Assembly: GCA_028023455.1 (NCBI GenBank)
Contig: JAQFVV010006221.1
Location: 8,661,011 to 8,725,010 of the forward strand
Length of the DNA stretch: 64,000 nucleotides
Direction of reading: 5' to 3'
Source: Epiperipatus broadwayi
Lineage: Eukaryota > Onychophora > Udeonychophora > Euonychophora > Peripatidae
The position numbers were made by a program, and so were the translations under genes. The notes beneath the pieces are model-generated. The model was not told the origin of the DNA, made no database searches, and worked only from the letters and a program-made list of their open reading frames with translations. Each line of letters starts with the position of its first letter. The first letter of the stretch is position 1. Of the stretch, positions 26,337-36,609 are shown piece by piece.

Positions 26337-26503
26337 CCATATCTGAAAAATCATCGACTAATATGATTTCATTGAGCAGAGGTGGTGGAGATTTATCAAG
26401 CACACTGTGTACTGTTCGCAAGAGTACACTCCATGCCTCATTATGAAAGCAGATAATAACACTTGTGTCAGGAAGATTTTCCAAATACTTTTCATTTTTA
26501 CAG
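26337..26503 (-). CDS. Polypeptide N-acetylgalactosaminyltransferase, one internal exon
   Basis: This 167-bp exon encodes 55 full codons of the N-terminal part of the GT-A catalytic domain of a UDP-GalNAc:polypeptide GalNAc-transferase (GALNT/pgant family, GT27). These are type II Golgi enzymes that start mucin-type O-glycosylation by adding GalNAc to Ser/Thr. Visible motifs are [36 protein letters not shown] and [10 protein letters not shown], which are hallmark family sequences. The acceptor is TTTTTTTGTAG before 26503 and the donor is GTAAGT after 26337. The exon begins with the third base of a split codon and ends with the first base of another, so both introns interrupt codons. The manganese-binding DxH motif and the ricin-type lectin domain would lie in other exons, not found here. 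The paralogue cannot be assigned from one exon. Confidence 0.93.
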
Positions 26504-26637
26504 CTACAAAAAAAATAAAAACACAAAAATATGTACTTTTCATTGTTATTATTTTTAAAACAATATAAATGTGAATGACAAACTAAATCTAATAAATATT
26601 AAATAGTAAGTTAGAATATACAAGAAACAAGATATAC

Positions 26638-26913
26638 TAAACAATGAGGATTGCCAATTCCTCAACAAGCTCTGAGGAGTGCCAAAGCACAAAACCATAG
26701 TCAGGAGTTTGGGGGGGGGGGGCTCCTGACAGATATTTTAAGTGCTGGCTCTGGCTAAAAGTCTGAACCTATCCTGTCACCTCTCTGAGGAGTGCCAAAG
26801 CACAAAACCATGGTCAGGGGTTTGGGGGTTCCTGACAGAGATATTTTAAGTGCTGGCTCTGGCTAAACATTTATCACAAACCTTGTTGAGGAATTGGCAA
26901 TCCTCATTGTTTA
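26638..26913. mobile_element. TIR element with 32-bp perfect terminal inverted repeats
   Basis: TAAACAATGAGGATTGCCAA... at 26638-26669 is matched exactly by its reverse complement at 26882-26913. Inside are two direct repeats of about 84-89 bp (26671-26759 and 26784-26867). Each starts TCTGAGGAGTGCCAAAGCAC and ends GTGCTGGCTCTGGCTAAA; they differ mainly in the length of a G-run (12 versus 5). It is unusually GC-rich for the window. TA at both borders is compatible with a TA target. It sits in the presumed upstream intron of the GALNT gene. Confidence 0.8.
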
Positions 26914-27337
26914 TAACTTACAAGCTTAAGAGATAGGGTCATGTGATCTATGACTCTTATTTTGACAAGATATACTCATTCAAATATATTCTGATATACA
27001 CAGACACAGAGAAACACACACACTAAAAAAAAATTCTCCACATAATGTCTGACAAGATAAAAACGTTTTAAAATTTATTTCAGGTTTTAAGATCTACAGA
27101 GTTGTCATTCCAACATTATTTTTTAAAACATAACAGCAGTAGCTTAACTCTTTGCATATTTTTCTGACATTAATTCTATTAGTCTCCCATCTATCAAATC
27201 TATGCCATCATAAGAATTTATTGTTGTTGTTGATTTTTAAAGTAATTATATTTACTATATGATTACTCATTTTTAAATATATATTAATAACAATTCTACT
27301 TGTTATTTATTATATGGATTTCTTTTAAACAGCTTAA

Positions 27338-27625
27338 CAAAATATCATAAAAAAACATGTTAGAGATTCTAATCAGAAGATAGAATTACTGGTGGCACAA
27401 ATAAATCCATCAGTTCTGCCAAATTGGTTCACGATTTATGTTAATCCACATCCACGTTGGCCAATGGCTGCTAAATTCCATTTTATGAAACAGATGAATG
27501 CAACGACTGTTGATGAAACTTCTATAAGATCAAATCCTGCTGGCTTTACTCAAGAATCTGAAAAAATAAATTTATTTGAAACCTCATATAAAGTCAACTT
27601 TTACGTCATAATTCTTCTTTTGTAG
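27338..27625 (+). CDS. Unidentified protein-like ORF, possible exon or retrocopy fragment
   Basis: An open frame runs from after a stop at 27335 to TAG at 27623-27625. The central part, with blocks VLPNWFTIYVNPHPRWPMAA, KFHFMKQMNATTVDETSI and RSNPAGFTQESEKINL, is rich in Pro, Trp, Met and Ala, unlike random AT-rich translation. An AG at 27375-27376 could be an in-frame acceptor but lacks a good pyrimidine tract, and I see no GTAAG-type donor. The last residues (VNFYVIILLL) look like read-through. I do not recognise the family. It lies on the strand opposite GALNT, within what may be a GALNT intron. It could be an exon of another gene, a pseudogene fragment or a transposon relic. Confidence 0.35.
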   Translation, partial: QNIIKKHVRDSNQKIELLVAQINPSVLPNWFTIYVNPHPRWPMAAKFHFMKQMNATTVDETSIRSNPAGFTQESEKINLFETSYKVNFYVIILLL

Positions 27626-27679
27626 ATTCTTTACAAAACATTTATAAAAAATAATTTTTCAGTGATTCAGATAGTAATA

Positions 27680-27890
27680 AAATATTTTTTTAATTAATCA
27701 TCATCATTGTTTTCAATGATTGTCAATCCATTGTAGGGTGAAGATCTTTCCCAGTTCAATCCATCTTCTCCAATCTCTATTGACCACATCACCCCAGCTC
27801 ACTTCCTTATTTCATTCATCCATCTCACATATAGTTTCTTTCTAGGTCTTTTATAATCTTTTGAAATGCAGTTTAAGATTTCAAATGTTC
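27680..27890 (-). mobile_element. RTE-like LINE 3' end, second copy
   Basis: Read on the minus strand, this begins TTGAAATCTTAAACTGCATT and ends near GGATTGACAATCATTGA plus an ATGATGATGATT tail. It aligns with 1915-2095 on the plus strand (TTGAAATCTTAAACTGGATT ... GTGGATTGATAATGG), including translated ELGKIFTLQWIDNH. Only the last about 200 bp is present, as expected of a 5'-truncated LINE insertion. Confidence 0.8.
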
Positions 27891-28614
27891 TTATAATTAT
27901 ATATTCACTTCATAAATAACTTTCATTAAAAGTCTGACATTTTTTTATTGGCACATTTCTACATTCAATTTTCATAGTACCGAATTATTCTATTTATTAC
28001 CATTACTAATCTGTTTAAAGCGACATTGCTTCAATCTATTGGTAATCATCATCAAATTCTTTTAAATGACTCATTCTTTTTTTTTCTTTTTTTGTTAATA
28101 TCATACTTTCTTTTCAAACTATGTAGCATAATTAATTTACCTAGAAGAATATAAATGAAGCAAGTACATGTTTAAAATGAGTAATTTTCTGTGCATATAT
28201 ATAAATAATTTTGTAGGACAGAGATAGTGCATCTTCCTTAAAGCCTATGACTTGAGTTTGAATGCTAGATGAGTAAAACTAATTTTTTTCCAGGTGTTAT
28301 TCAGATATAGGATTTTTATCCATATAGTCAATGCTAATCATGCAATATTTGCCAGTAAAGGAATGCCTGGAAATTTTTAATTAGAGATAAAATAAGAGTG
28401 AAAAAATATTTAAACTTTCACTATCTGCAATTGGGAAGTTTAGTGAATAATGCATTTTCTACCATTGTTCTTTTATGAAAGTTTTTTTAGTAGGCCACAG
28501 ACATATAGTGGATATTAAATGTTGTTTTATCATTTTTTAATGTAAATAGAGAGAGAGAAAAAAAGTTGTGCTTTCAGTCAGTTTTTTTTTTAAATAAAAA
28601 AAAAGCAGAGAAAG

Positions 28615-28670
28615 CTCTGATGAAGACTGCTGGACAGTCGAAACTTTTAGGAAAATAAAGAAGTTTTATT
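28615..28670 (+). repeat. Solitary copy of a GAAGA...CGAAAC terminal motif
   Basis: CTGATGAAGACTGCTGGACA is followed by GTCGAAACTTTTAGG and an AATAAAG. The arrangement resembles the arm centres of the foldback elements at 23865-24162 (GACAAAGATTGCTAGGAACA + GTCGAAACTG) and 4779-5073. It may be a truncated relative or the 3' end of their parent element. Confidence 0.4.
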
Positions 28671-29121
28671 AAAAAAATTTTTTTGCATTTAAGTGTAATA
28701 TGAAAGAAGTTATTATAAGCAATATATATAAATAAATACATAACAAAACCTTTTCTTTAGCTAATGTTAGAAACATTTTGGCCAATTTTTTAAAAATAAA
28801 AACAAAAGGATAACAATGAAAGAAAAGTTTAATAAAATCTGTGAGGAAAAAAAAGTAGTACAGTGACATCTATAAAAAACAAAAGCTTTTGCGGTAAAAA
28901 GAAACACATCTTCTTAATAAATTGAAATTTATAAAACAAATGCAAAGTCATACAATCAACACTAGAATAGCTGATATCTTTGCAATGTAAAACTTAGTTT
29001 GCATAACCCTTTCTACCTTTAACTGTAAAACATTGTACACATATTGTTTAAATATATTCTCCTAAATGCACATCTCTTAATAAAAATATTATATTTAAAA
29101 GTATTCTCATAGATTTCACTT

Positions 29122-29590
29122 ATATGTTGGACTATTTTCATCATCATCTAATATTAAATATTTGATAGCTTTAGAAATTTTTTAAACTTTATGTAAATTT
29201 TCCAATTACATTCAATTGTTAGCAATAGCACACAGGTTAGCATATAATCAACATTTTAAATAGTAATTAGTATTCTCTCTTTTTCAGGTGTTGCTTACCT
29301 GATCAGTGACAATAATAACATGGGAATTGAACTTGGATCTTTAGACTTTTGAATGTTGATCTTTAAGGCAATGCTCTAATCATTTAAGCCAGACCATTAC
29401 TGTAAAATCCAATATTCAAAAATCTAAAAATTCAGATCAGCAACATTTGAAAAAGAGAAGAGAATCTTAACAGTCAAAACATTGTGCATATATTAACCTG
29501 TGTGCTATTGCTAAAAACTAAATGTAATTAAAAAATTTAAATAAAGATTACCCATTTTTATAGACATTCAATATTTAATGCTAGATGGTG
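29122..29590. mobile_element. Head-to-head pair of family 2 repeats
   Basis: The minus-oriented copy 29122-29400 carries the tRNA-like head (TGGCTTAAATGATTAGAGCA, B-box-like CAAGTTCAATTCCC), the CACTGATCAGG body and the CCATCATC tail. A second, internally shortened plus-oriented copy runs from about 29405 to 29590 and ends in the inverted tail (GACATTCAATATTTAATGCT). Tails therefore lie outside and heads inside. The same inverted layout is seen at 31670-31980. Confidence 0.7.
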
Positions 29591-29602
29591 GAACACTATT
29601 CT

Positions 29603-29603
29603 C

Positions 29604-29657
<54 letters not shown>
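29603..29657. repeat. (TC)n-(TA)n compound microsatellite
   Basis: About 11 TC units run directly into about 14 TA units immediately outside the family 2 repeat pair. Confidence 0.95.
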
Positions 29658-29660
<3 letters not shown>

Positions 29661-29808
29661 TGATGAAGCATAACTTTTTTAGGAATGGAAGCATACTACT
29701 TTTTTTATAATGTTTTTATTTCAATTGCCACAACCATTTTTATGTAATAGCACCTAATATCACACACATCTAAAAAAATCTGAAACTCTCTTAGTGGTAA
29801 ATCAGAGA

Positions 29809-30252
29809 ATATATTATCAATATATTTTTATCTTCCAAATCCTTTTAACATTTTTAAAAGTTTTAACTATAAATTATATCTTAGCATTGTTTGAATTTCT
29901 TATAATCAATAAAGAGTGTGAGAATGAATTAATCGAGTTCATTCCCAATCCCATGTATATAAAAACAATTCAACTGTTGGTAAAATAAAATAAAAAATCA
30001 ACAGTAATTCCATTCAATAAATAATGAATTTGAATTGCTGATTCTAATCAGATTGTGATTAGTTTAAATATAGATATTATCAATATAGTTTTATCTTCCA
30101 AATCATTTTAACATTCTTAAACATTTTAACTTCTAATTGGATCTTAGCATTGTTTGAACTTCTTATAATCAATGAGAATGTGTGAATGAGTTAGTCGAGC
30201 TCATTCCCAATCCCTATGTATATAAAAATAATTTGACTGTTGGTAAAAAAAA
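29809..30252 (+). repeat. Tandem duplication of a block of about 180 bp
   Basis: The block 29809-29990 recurs at about 30070-30252. Shared landmarks are TATTATCAATATA, TATCTTCCAAATC, ATCTTAGCATTGTTTGAA, TTCTTATAATCAAT and CTGTTGGTAAA. The period is about 262 bp. It is non-coding; the ORF at 29794-29988 is incidental. Confidence 0.75.
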
Positions 30253-30874
30253 AAATGAAAGTAAATTAAATTTTAATTAAAAAGATTTTGAAAGTTTTAG
30301 TGAATTTTTCTATGGAAGCACTCACTCTGTTCAATACATGGATATTTCATCCCTGATGTATATATATATATATATATAATTATTTTAAAAACTAATATTC
30401 TTTCTACTATGATCTCTTTTTTTCTTCCACTTTTACATGTTATTTTAAGATATGTCTTTATATTTTTAAATGAATTCAATTCAAATCTGTGTTCTTTTCA
30501 TGTTTTAGTAACTGTTATTTTAATACCAGTTATAATTTTCCTACTTTTTTTCCAAATTTTTTTTCCTTGAATTTTTAAATTTTTTTTTATTGAATCCAGG
30601 TTCATAAAAAACAACTTCTAAATAAAATTCCCAATTCATTCCAAATTCTTGATCCCTAAATAATCAGATTCTTTTATTTTAATAAATATATAATTACAAA
30701 CTCAAGTACAAAAAAAAGTAAATGGTTCATTAAAACAATTATTTAAAAAGCTATTATACTTTTAAATATACATATTAAATATTCATAAATGAGACAGGCA
30801 GCTAGATACATTATAAAATTATGTACTTCAAAAACGAATGCAGTAAAATATATCTAGCAACTAAATGTGTGTTT

Positions 30875-30928
30875 TGGTTCAGTGGCAATGTGTCACACAC
30901 TGGAACTTAGGGTTCTCGTATTGATTCC
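30875..30928 (+). other. tRNA-like head, possible SINE remnant
   Basis: TGGTTCAGTGG at 30875-30885 fits the pol III A-box consensus, and GTATTGATTCC at 30918-30928 is 8/11 to the B-box. The spacing is tRNA-like. Flanking stems do not form a convincing cloverleaf, so it is a tRNA-derived repeat relic at most. Confidence 0.35.
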
Positions 30929-31448
30929 AATTTTGGCACCTACATCGTTCGAAAGCTATTTGACTATTTATTTATTTAATAGCCTATTTATAACACGGTT
31001 AAACATCTTTCAGTTTTCTATCTACCTTATACAATGCAGTACAAAGTGAGAAGAAAACTTTAAATCTAGACACTGCATTTTTTCTTTTAAATCAGTTTTT
31101 TTTTTTAATAAAAGCAAACAAATTATTGTATTTAATTCACACAAAGAAGAAAGAAAGTAAACAGATGAAACACGTAGCACTCACAGATCAACTGTATATT
31201 CTTTTTAAAAAGAAATTAATTAAATGAAAAAATTATTGCAGCAAAAGATTTTTATATAGCTCTAGGCAGAAAATGTCAGTAAAATCAAATTACATAATTG
31301 AATAAGTGACAAAGTAAATATATATTCCATTTATAAAAAAACATTTGTAAAAAAGGATTACATATTTATCTTTCATAAATTTCGACGCATGATTAAAAAA
31401 AAAATCCAATTTCAATTTTTCTATAAATACATCCATGTAATATCTTTT

Positions 31449-31561
31449 TTTTTTTTTCCTATGTCATAGCATCGGCCGGGAGGCGAACTCACAACCGTCT
31501 GCAACCAACTACTTGCTTGCAAGGCGGCTGCGATGACCTCTCGGCTAACAACGCTTGACTA
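31449..31561 (-). mobile_element. tRNA-derived SINE, family 1, subfamily A
   Basis: This minus-strand copy has the T-run at the left, CATAGCATCGGCCGGGAGGC, and the head GGCTAACAACGCTTGAC at the right. The target-site duplication GTAATATCTTTT is readable at 31437-31448 and 31562-31573. The internal CTGCAACCAACTACTTGCTT segment matches the copy at 4186-4292. Confidence 0.92.
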
Positions 31562-31669
31562 GTAATATCTTTTCAACAAAAGAATTAATACAAGAAGCAT
31601 AAAATCAAAATGAGTTCAATTATATAAAGACAGATAATGTAATAACAATTCTTAAATTTATAGTAATAT

Positions 31670-31980
31670 ATTGGATTATTTCCATCATCTATATCATTAA
31701 ATGTTGAATGTCTAGAAAATTTTAAACATTATTCAATTTTTTCCAAATAAAAACAACACAGGTTAGTTGATTACACAAAATCAATCATGCTGGCCTACAA
31801 CATTCAGGGTTCTCTAATTGAGCCTTAAATTTGCTTGACTGCAGTGATTGGACGAAAAACAGGATGTTCGACTGTAGTATGATTAACACGTGTTTGTATT
31901 TGGAAACGGTTAAACAATGCTTACCATTTTTAGACATTAAACATTTAATGATAGATTATGAAAATAGTCTAACATATTAT
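31670..31980. mobile_element. Family 2 foldback repeat, degenerate
   Basis: The left tail, GGATTATTTCCATCATCTAT then AAATGTTGAATGTCTAGAAA, is inverted at 31918-31978 (TTTTTAGACATTAAACATTT ... GAAAATAGTCTAA). A trace of the central body (GATCA/CTGGCCT) remains. It is more diverged than the 29122-29590 pair. Confidence 0.6.
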
Positions 31981-32061
31981 CACATCTAAAATATCATCAT
32001 CATAAACCTTCAGGAAATTTTTAAATTTGACATTACAGAAAATTCCAACTTTGGATTTGAA

Positions 32062-34247
32062 ATTTTGGTACTTGGGTATTATTTCTGCAACCAAGGAAAG
32101 ATAGGAGGACTTTTCACATTCGTATCAATACACTGCTAACTTTTTAATGTTATGATTTTGGCAACATCAAACATTACAAAGTTAGCAATGCTTTGATAGG
32201 AATATAAAAAGCCTTCCTTTCTTTCCTTGGTTGCAAGAATAGTACCCAATAGTTTTAGAAAAATACACAAAAATTAATTTTATAGGAAATATACACGTAC
32301 TTCTATGCAATGTAGACGGACGCAAACAATCAAATTTGATGGACGCAAAGAACCAAATTTTCTAATTTTCTTCTATCAGTTTAAAAAAAAATTGTAGTAA
32401 TGAAGGCATACTGGATCCATTTTTCTGAACGAAATTAACACAACACAAATATATCTTTTTAAACGTAAATTTAAAAAAATCTATGAAAGAAACATAAGCA
32501 GACGATGCTTGAACGCTAAATTTAATCGAATGATTTTAAACCAAGAAAAATACCGAAATTTGTATAAATAGTTTTTAAAATCACATTACAAAACATTCAA
32601 CAAGAGGCTACTTACGGTCTAAAATAGAGTATTGTAGTTTACAAAATAATTCTTACATAAAAAGTGCGATTATCAGCCTCCTCCCCCGCCATTCCTACTT
32701 CCCCGAAATGTTTATAGAGTACGTGATTGCACAGTACATGCTAAAAAATGGAATCTTACCAAGCAATGTAAAACAACTCCAACCTATTTTTTGAAACTAA
32801 TGTTGTCCAAAAAATAATAACAAAGTCAACGTATTTATTCAATTAGTAAATGAAAAAGAAACAAAACAGTAAATTCCTGCAACTCTTTGAGTAGAAAAGT
32901 CAGCGTATTAATTGAATACGAAAAATAGAATAAGAACTCTAAATTGCAACACTCCAATCGTTAGTTTTTCGACTGGAAAAATAACTTGAAATTGCAGCAG
33001 TTGGTGAGTTGTTTTATAAACAGAATTAAAAATGTTTTTGATCTCAAAGCAAGTAAAAAAAAAACAACAACAGTAATACTAAAGTCTACATATTAATTCA
33101 ATTAGTAATTAGAAAAATGAGTAATTGTAAATTGCAACACTTGGAGTATATGCTTTTTAGACTGGAAAAGTAACTGGAAATTGTAAAAGCAGCAGCACTT
33201 TGAGCAAATCAAAAAGTAACAACAGCAATAAATATAAAGTGAACGTATTAATTCCATTAGTAATTCGAGAAATAACTACACATTGTAGCACTCTGATCAG
33301 ATAGTTGTTAGACTGGTGAAATAACTATAAATTAAAGCACTTTGAGCAGATCAAAGAAACAACAGTATTAATAAAGTCAACGTTTTAATTCAGTTACTAA
33401 ATAAAAAAATAAGTATTAATTTAAGCACTTGGATCAGATGGTTTTTAGACAGGAGGAAAAACGTTCCTTATGTCATTCAACGTGGAAAAATGTGTCATCA
33501 TGTCTGTGTACGCAGGAGTAAAAATGTTTTTTATATGAAAGCAAATAAAAGGAAAAAAACATAACTAACAAACTCAACGCTTTACTTCAATTCGTAATTA
33601 AAAAAAAAAAACAATTAGGGAGATTGTATTAGTATGATCAGATGGTTTTCAGACTTGGGAAATAACTATAAGTTGCAACATTTTGAACAGATAAAAGTAG
33701 GCAACAACAATATTAACAAAGTTAACGTATTAATTTAATTCTTAAATAAAGAAACATCTGTCAACGAATTATTTCAATTAGTACATCCAAAAATTACTTT
33801 AAAATGTAGCACTTTTAGCAGATAAAAGGAAACAACGGAGTATTAACATAATCAACATTTTAATTCAGTTACTAAATCAAAAAATAAGTGTTATTTTCAG
33901 TACTTTGATCATATTGAATAAAAACTCAGAAGATGAAATTAAAAATGATCGAACAAAATTAAAATAACAACAAGAAGCAACTTTAAAATGTAAAAAACAA
34001 ATTTTTCAATCAGCAAACGCAATAATTTCCAAAAAAATAAAAAATGACACTAAGAAGTTTTGACACGTAAGAAATTGTGTTTTGTTGACACATTTTAAAA
34101 CACGTTTTGTGCACGTTCAAAAACACGTTTTTCGAGATGAAAAAAGTGTGTGTTTATTTCACGTTCGCAAGATTACACGTTTTATCGCATATGTGAATAG
34201 TCGTCCTACTATCCTAGGTTGCAGGAATAATACCCAAGTACCGAAAT
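32062..34247. mobile_element. 2.2-kb non-autonomous TIR element with internal tandem array
   Basis: The left end GGTACTTGGGTATTATTTCT + GCAACCAAGG and the right end CCTAGGTTGCAGGAATAATA + CCCAAGTACC are inverted repeats extending about 50-60 bp (through AGGAC and TTCACAT). The left end is itself a palindrome: 32063-32150 pairs with 32167-32256 around a short spacer. The interior (about 32820-33900) is a degenerate tandem array built on TCAACGTATTAATTCAATTA. The right subterminal region (34050-34190) is dense in CACGTT/AACACG words. No transposase is encoded, so it would need one supplied in trans. Confidence 0.72.
32820..33900. repeat. Degenerate tandem repeats, roughly 130-180 bp apart
   Basis: Versions of (C/T)AACG(T/C)(A/T)TTAATTCAATTAGTAA occur near 32826, 32904, 33084, 33241, 33376, 33575, 33722, 33760 and 33857. 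Between them are recurring GCAACACTTTGAGCAGAT-like and TTTTTAGACTGG(A/G)AAAATAAC-like segments. The period is irregular. The array is confined to the inside of the TIR element. Confidence 0.65.
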
Positions 34248-34729
34248 GGTTAATTTAATTTTTTCAAAAACCACTGGTTTTACTGATTAGTTGAATTTAT
34301 TTCAGATCTTTTGAACTAAATTACTCTAAAATTTATAAAAGAAAAAAGAAATACAACTTTTATTCAGATTAATTCCGTTTGATAAAACTACTTGAGTATA
34401 TAAATCAGGGAAGGCCTACAATATAAAAAATATTAAAACATTCACAAAGTATTATTTCTTTTTCAAATTCTTACGGATATTTTACATGAAGTCACCTGTT
34501 GTCTTCATGTGAATAAATGCTTCTGATATGATACAAAAAGTGAATAATTAACTTTAGGTAACCAAGGAATAAAACAATGAAAAAAAGAAAAGCATGAAAA
34601 ACACCAACACTCATCAGATGGCAAGAACTGTGAATAATATACTATTGAAAGTTAGACAAATATCGATTGTAAGATCTTAAACTTCACACTGCTTTACTTT
34701 CTAATTTGTAGCCAATTAATACTTTGTTG

Positions 34730-35106
34730 GTTGTTAATTGAAATAAATTGAGAAACTGCCAAATCTCTAGTGCTCATTATAATACTTAGCTGACAGCCAA
34801 TCAGATGTCAAGGATAGCTGTCCAAATAACATCCAAACCCAAACACACAACAAAGATTTTACGAGAAAAGGGTGGCCATCCTTTCTCAACTTTTCTTTCT
34901 ATATATCTAAGCCAGTCATAAGTATTTAGGTTTGAAAGCTTGAAGCTTTAACAGAAAGAAAAGTTAAGAAAAGGGTGGCCACCCTTTTCTCATAAAATCT
35001 TTGTTGTGTTTGAGTTTGGATGTTATTTGGACAGATTGGCTGTCAGCTAAGTATTATAACGAGCACTAGAGATTTGGCAATATCTCAATTTATTTCAATT
35101 TTCAAC
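34730..35106. mobile_element. Long foldback element, arms about 145-170 bp
   Basis: The left arm (34730-34900) and right arm (34964-35106) are inverted copies around a 63-base loop. Landmarks are TTGAAATAAATTGAGA, GCCAAATCTCTAGTGCTC, TTAGCTGACAGCCAATC, CCAAATAACATCCAAAC and GAGAAAAGGGTGGCC. The left arm has an extra about 15-bp segment (AGATGTCAAGGATAG) absent from the right arm. Non-coding. Confidence 0.8.
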
Positions 35107-35480
35107 TATCTGCACTTCACAAATTAAAATATTATTTTGTTGGTTGTTGAAAAATAAATCATAATTACTTTGAACATAAGAAAAATCTCCTTTTTTATTT
35201 TTCAGTTCCAAACAAGAACTTAGATTTCTATCCAATCTCATGGACACTTTGAATGGATATGCTAATTATTGCACCACTGTGAACTTTACATATTTATATA
35301 AACTACATATATATGTATATCATTATTGAAGAATGTCAAATTATGCCATTTATAGCAATTTTTATTCTCTTTCAAATGATATTTGATGGAAAAAAAATTA
35401 ACCAATCTCTGTCACTCATAAATATGTAATTATTCATAATCAATTTTCAAGGAGCAATATTTGATTTTAAAAAAATCAAT

Positions 35481-36310
35481 TATTTTCTGTTAGATATATG
35501 TTTCTATCATAATTGATGTCATCAGCTGCCTGAAAACTAGTGATCACTCTACCAAATATAGCAATGCAATCTATTTAATTATCTTTTCTATATTCAGTTT
35601 AATATTATTATGATTATAATTTAATGGGAATCTAATCCAAGTCACCTTTGTATCAGATTAATGTTAGATGACAAAGCAGAGCTTTTAAATAAATTCATTT
35701 TTAAATAACCCGGCTTTCAATAGACCATTATATAACTAATTAATTAAACACCACATAACTATGTAACATTACTGAATAATGTTAATTTACCTTAAATCTT
35801 AATTACTTTCTGTTAGACACATTTCTACCATAACTGAAATCATAGCTGCCTGGAAACGAATTCCATTAAATGTAGTAATACAATCTATTTAAACATCTTT
35901 GCTATCTTTAATTTAACATTACTGAATATTATGACTATAATTTAATGGTAATTTAATCCAAATGCACTTTTTATCAGCTCGATGTTAATAGATAAAGCAG
36001 AGCTTTAAATCAAATTCATTTTTAAATAACCTGCCTTTCAATAAACATTTAATTATTTAACTAATTAATTAAGCACCACATAACTATGTAGTAATATCAA
36101 TAATGTTAATTTATCTTAAGTTATTAATATAATTTTTTTACAATATTTCAAGTAATAATTACTGATAAAATTAACATATTATCTGCTGGATATATGTTAC
36201 TGTAATAACCAATGTCATCAACAATATGGAAAACAATTGACATTTCATCAAACAGCAATGTAATCTCTGTTTAAATGCCTTCTAATATTCAATTTGATAC
36301 TAAAGTTTGC
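35481..36310 (+). repeat. Tandem duplication, three units of about 310-370 bp
   Basis: Units begin near 35487, 35798 and 36172 with TTTCTGTTAGA(T/C)A or a variant. They share CAATCTATTTAA, TTATGA(T/C)TATAATTTAATGG, AAAGCAGAGCTTT, AAATTCATTTTTAAATAACC and CACCACATAACTATGTA. The third unit is partial and more diverged. No coding signal. Confidence 0.75.
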
Positions 36311-36609
36311 TATGTTTGAGGAACATCAATTGGTTTCCATGTTAATTATAACATATATTCAGCAAAGATTGGTTACATTTTTCATATAGCTTGCCATTTA
36401 AAGATCATATATATATGGTATAAATTAAATTAATATAATTTAATATTACTGCATAGTTGTTTGTTACTTAATTACTTATATATTGTAACAATTTTTATCA
36501 ATTGCCATTTGTAACAATATTTATCAATTAATATAAATATGTATTTGTAATTATTAAATTAATATAAAAGATATGTATTTGTAATTATAATTTGTAGCTA
36601 TTTCAATTC

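Noticed and set aside
26249-26446. 65-codon plus-strand ORF
   Set aside because: It is the antisense of the GALNT exon.
28215-28275. tRNA-like AGTTTGAATGC as a SINE head
   Set aside because: B-box only 8/11 and the A-box is unconvincing.
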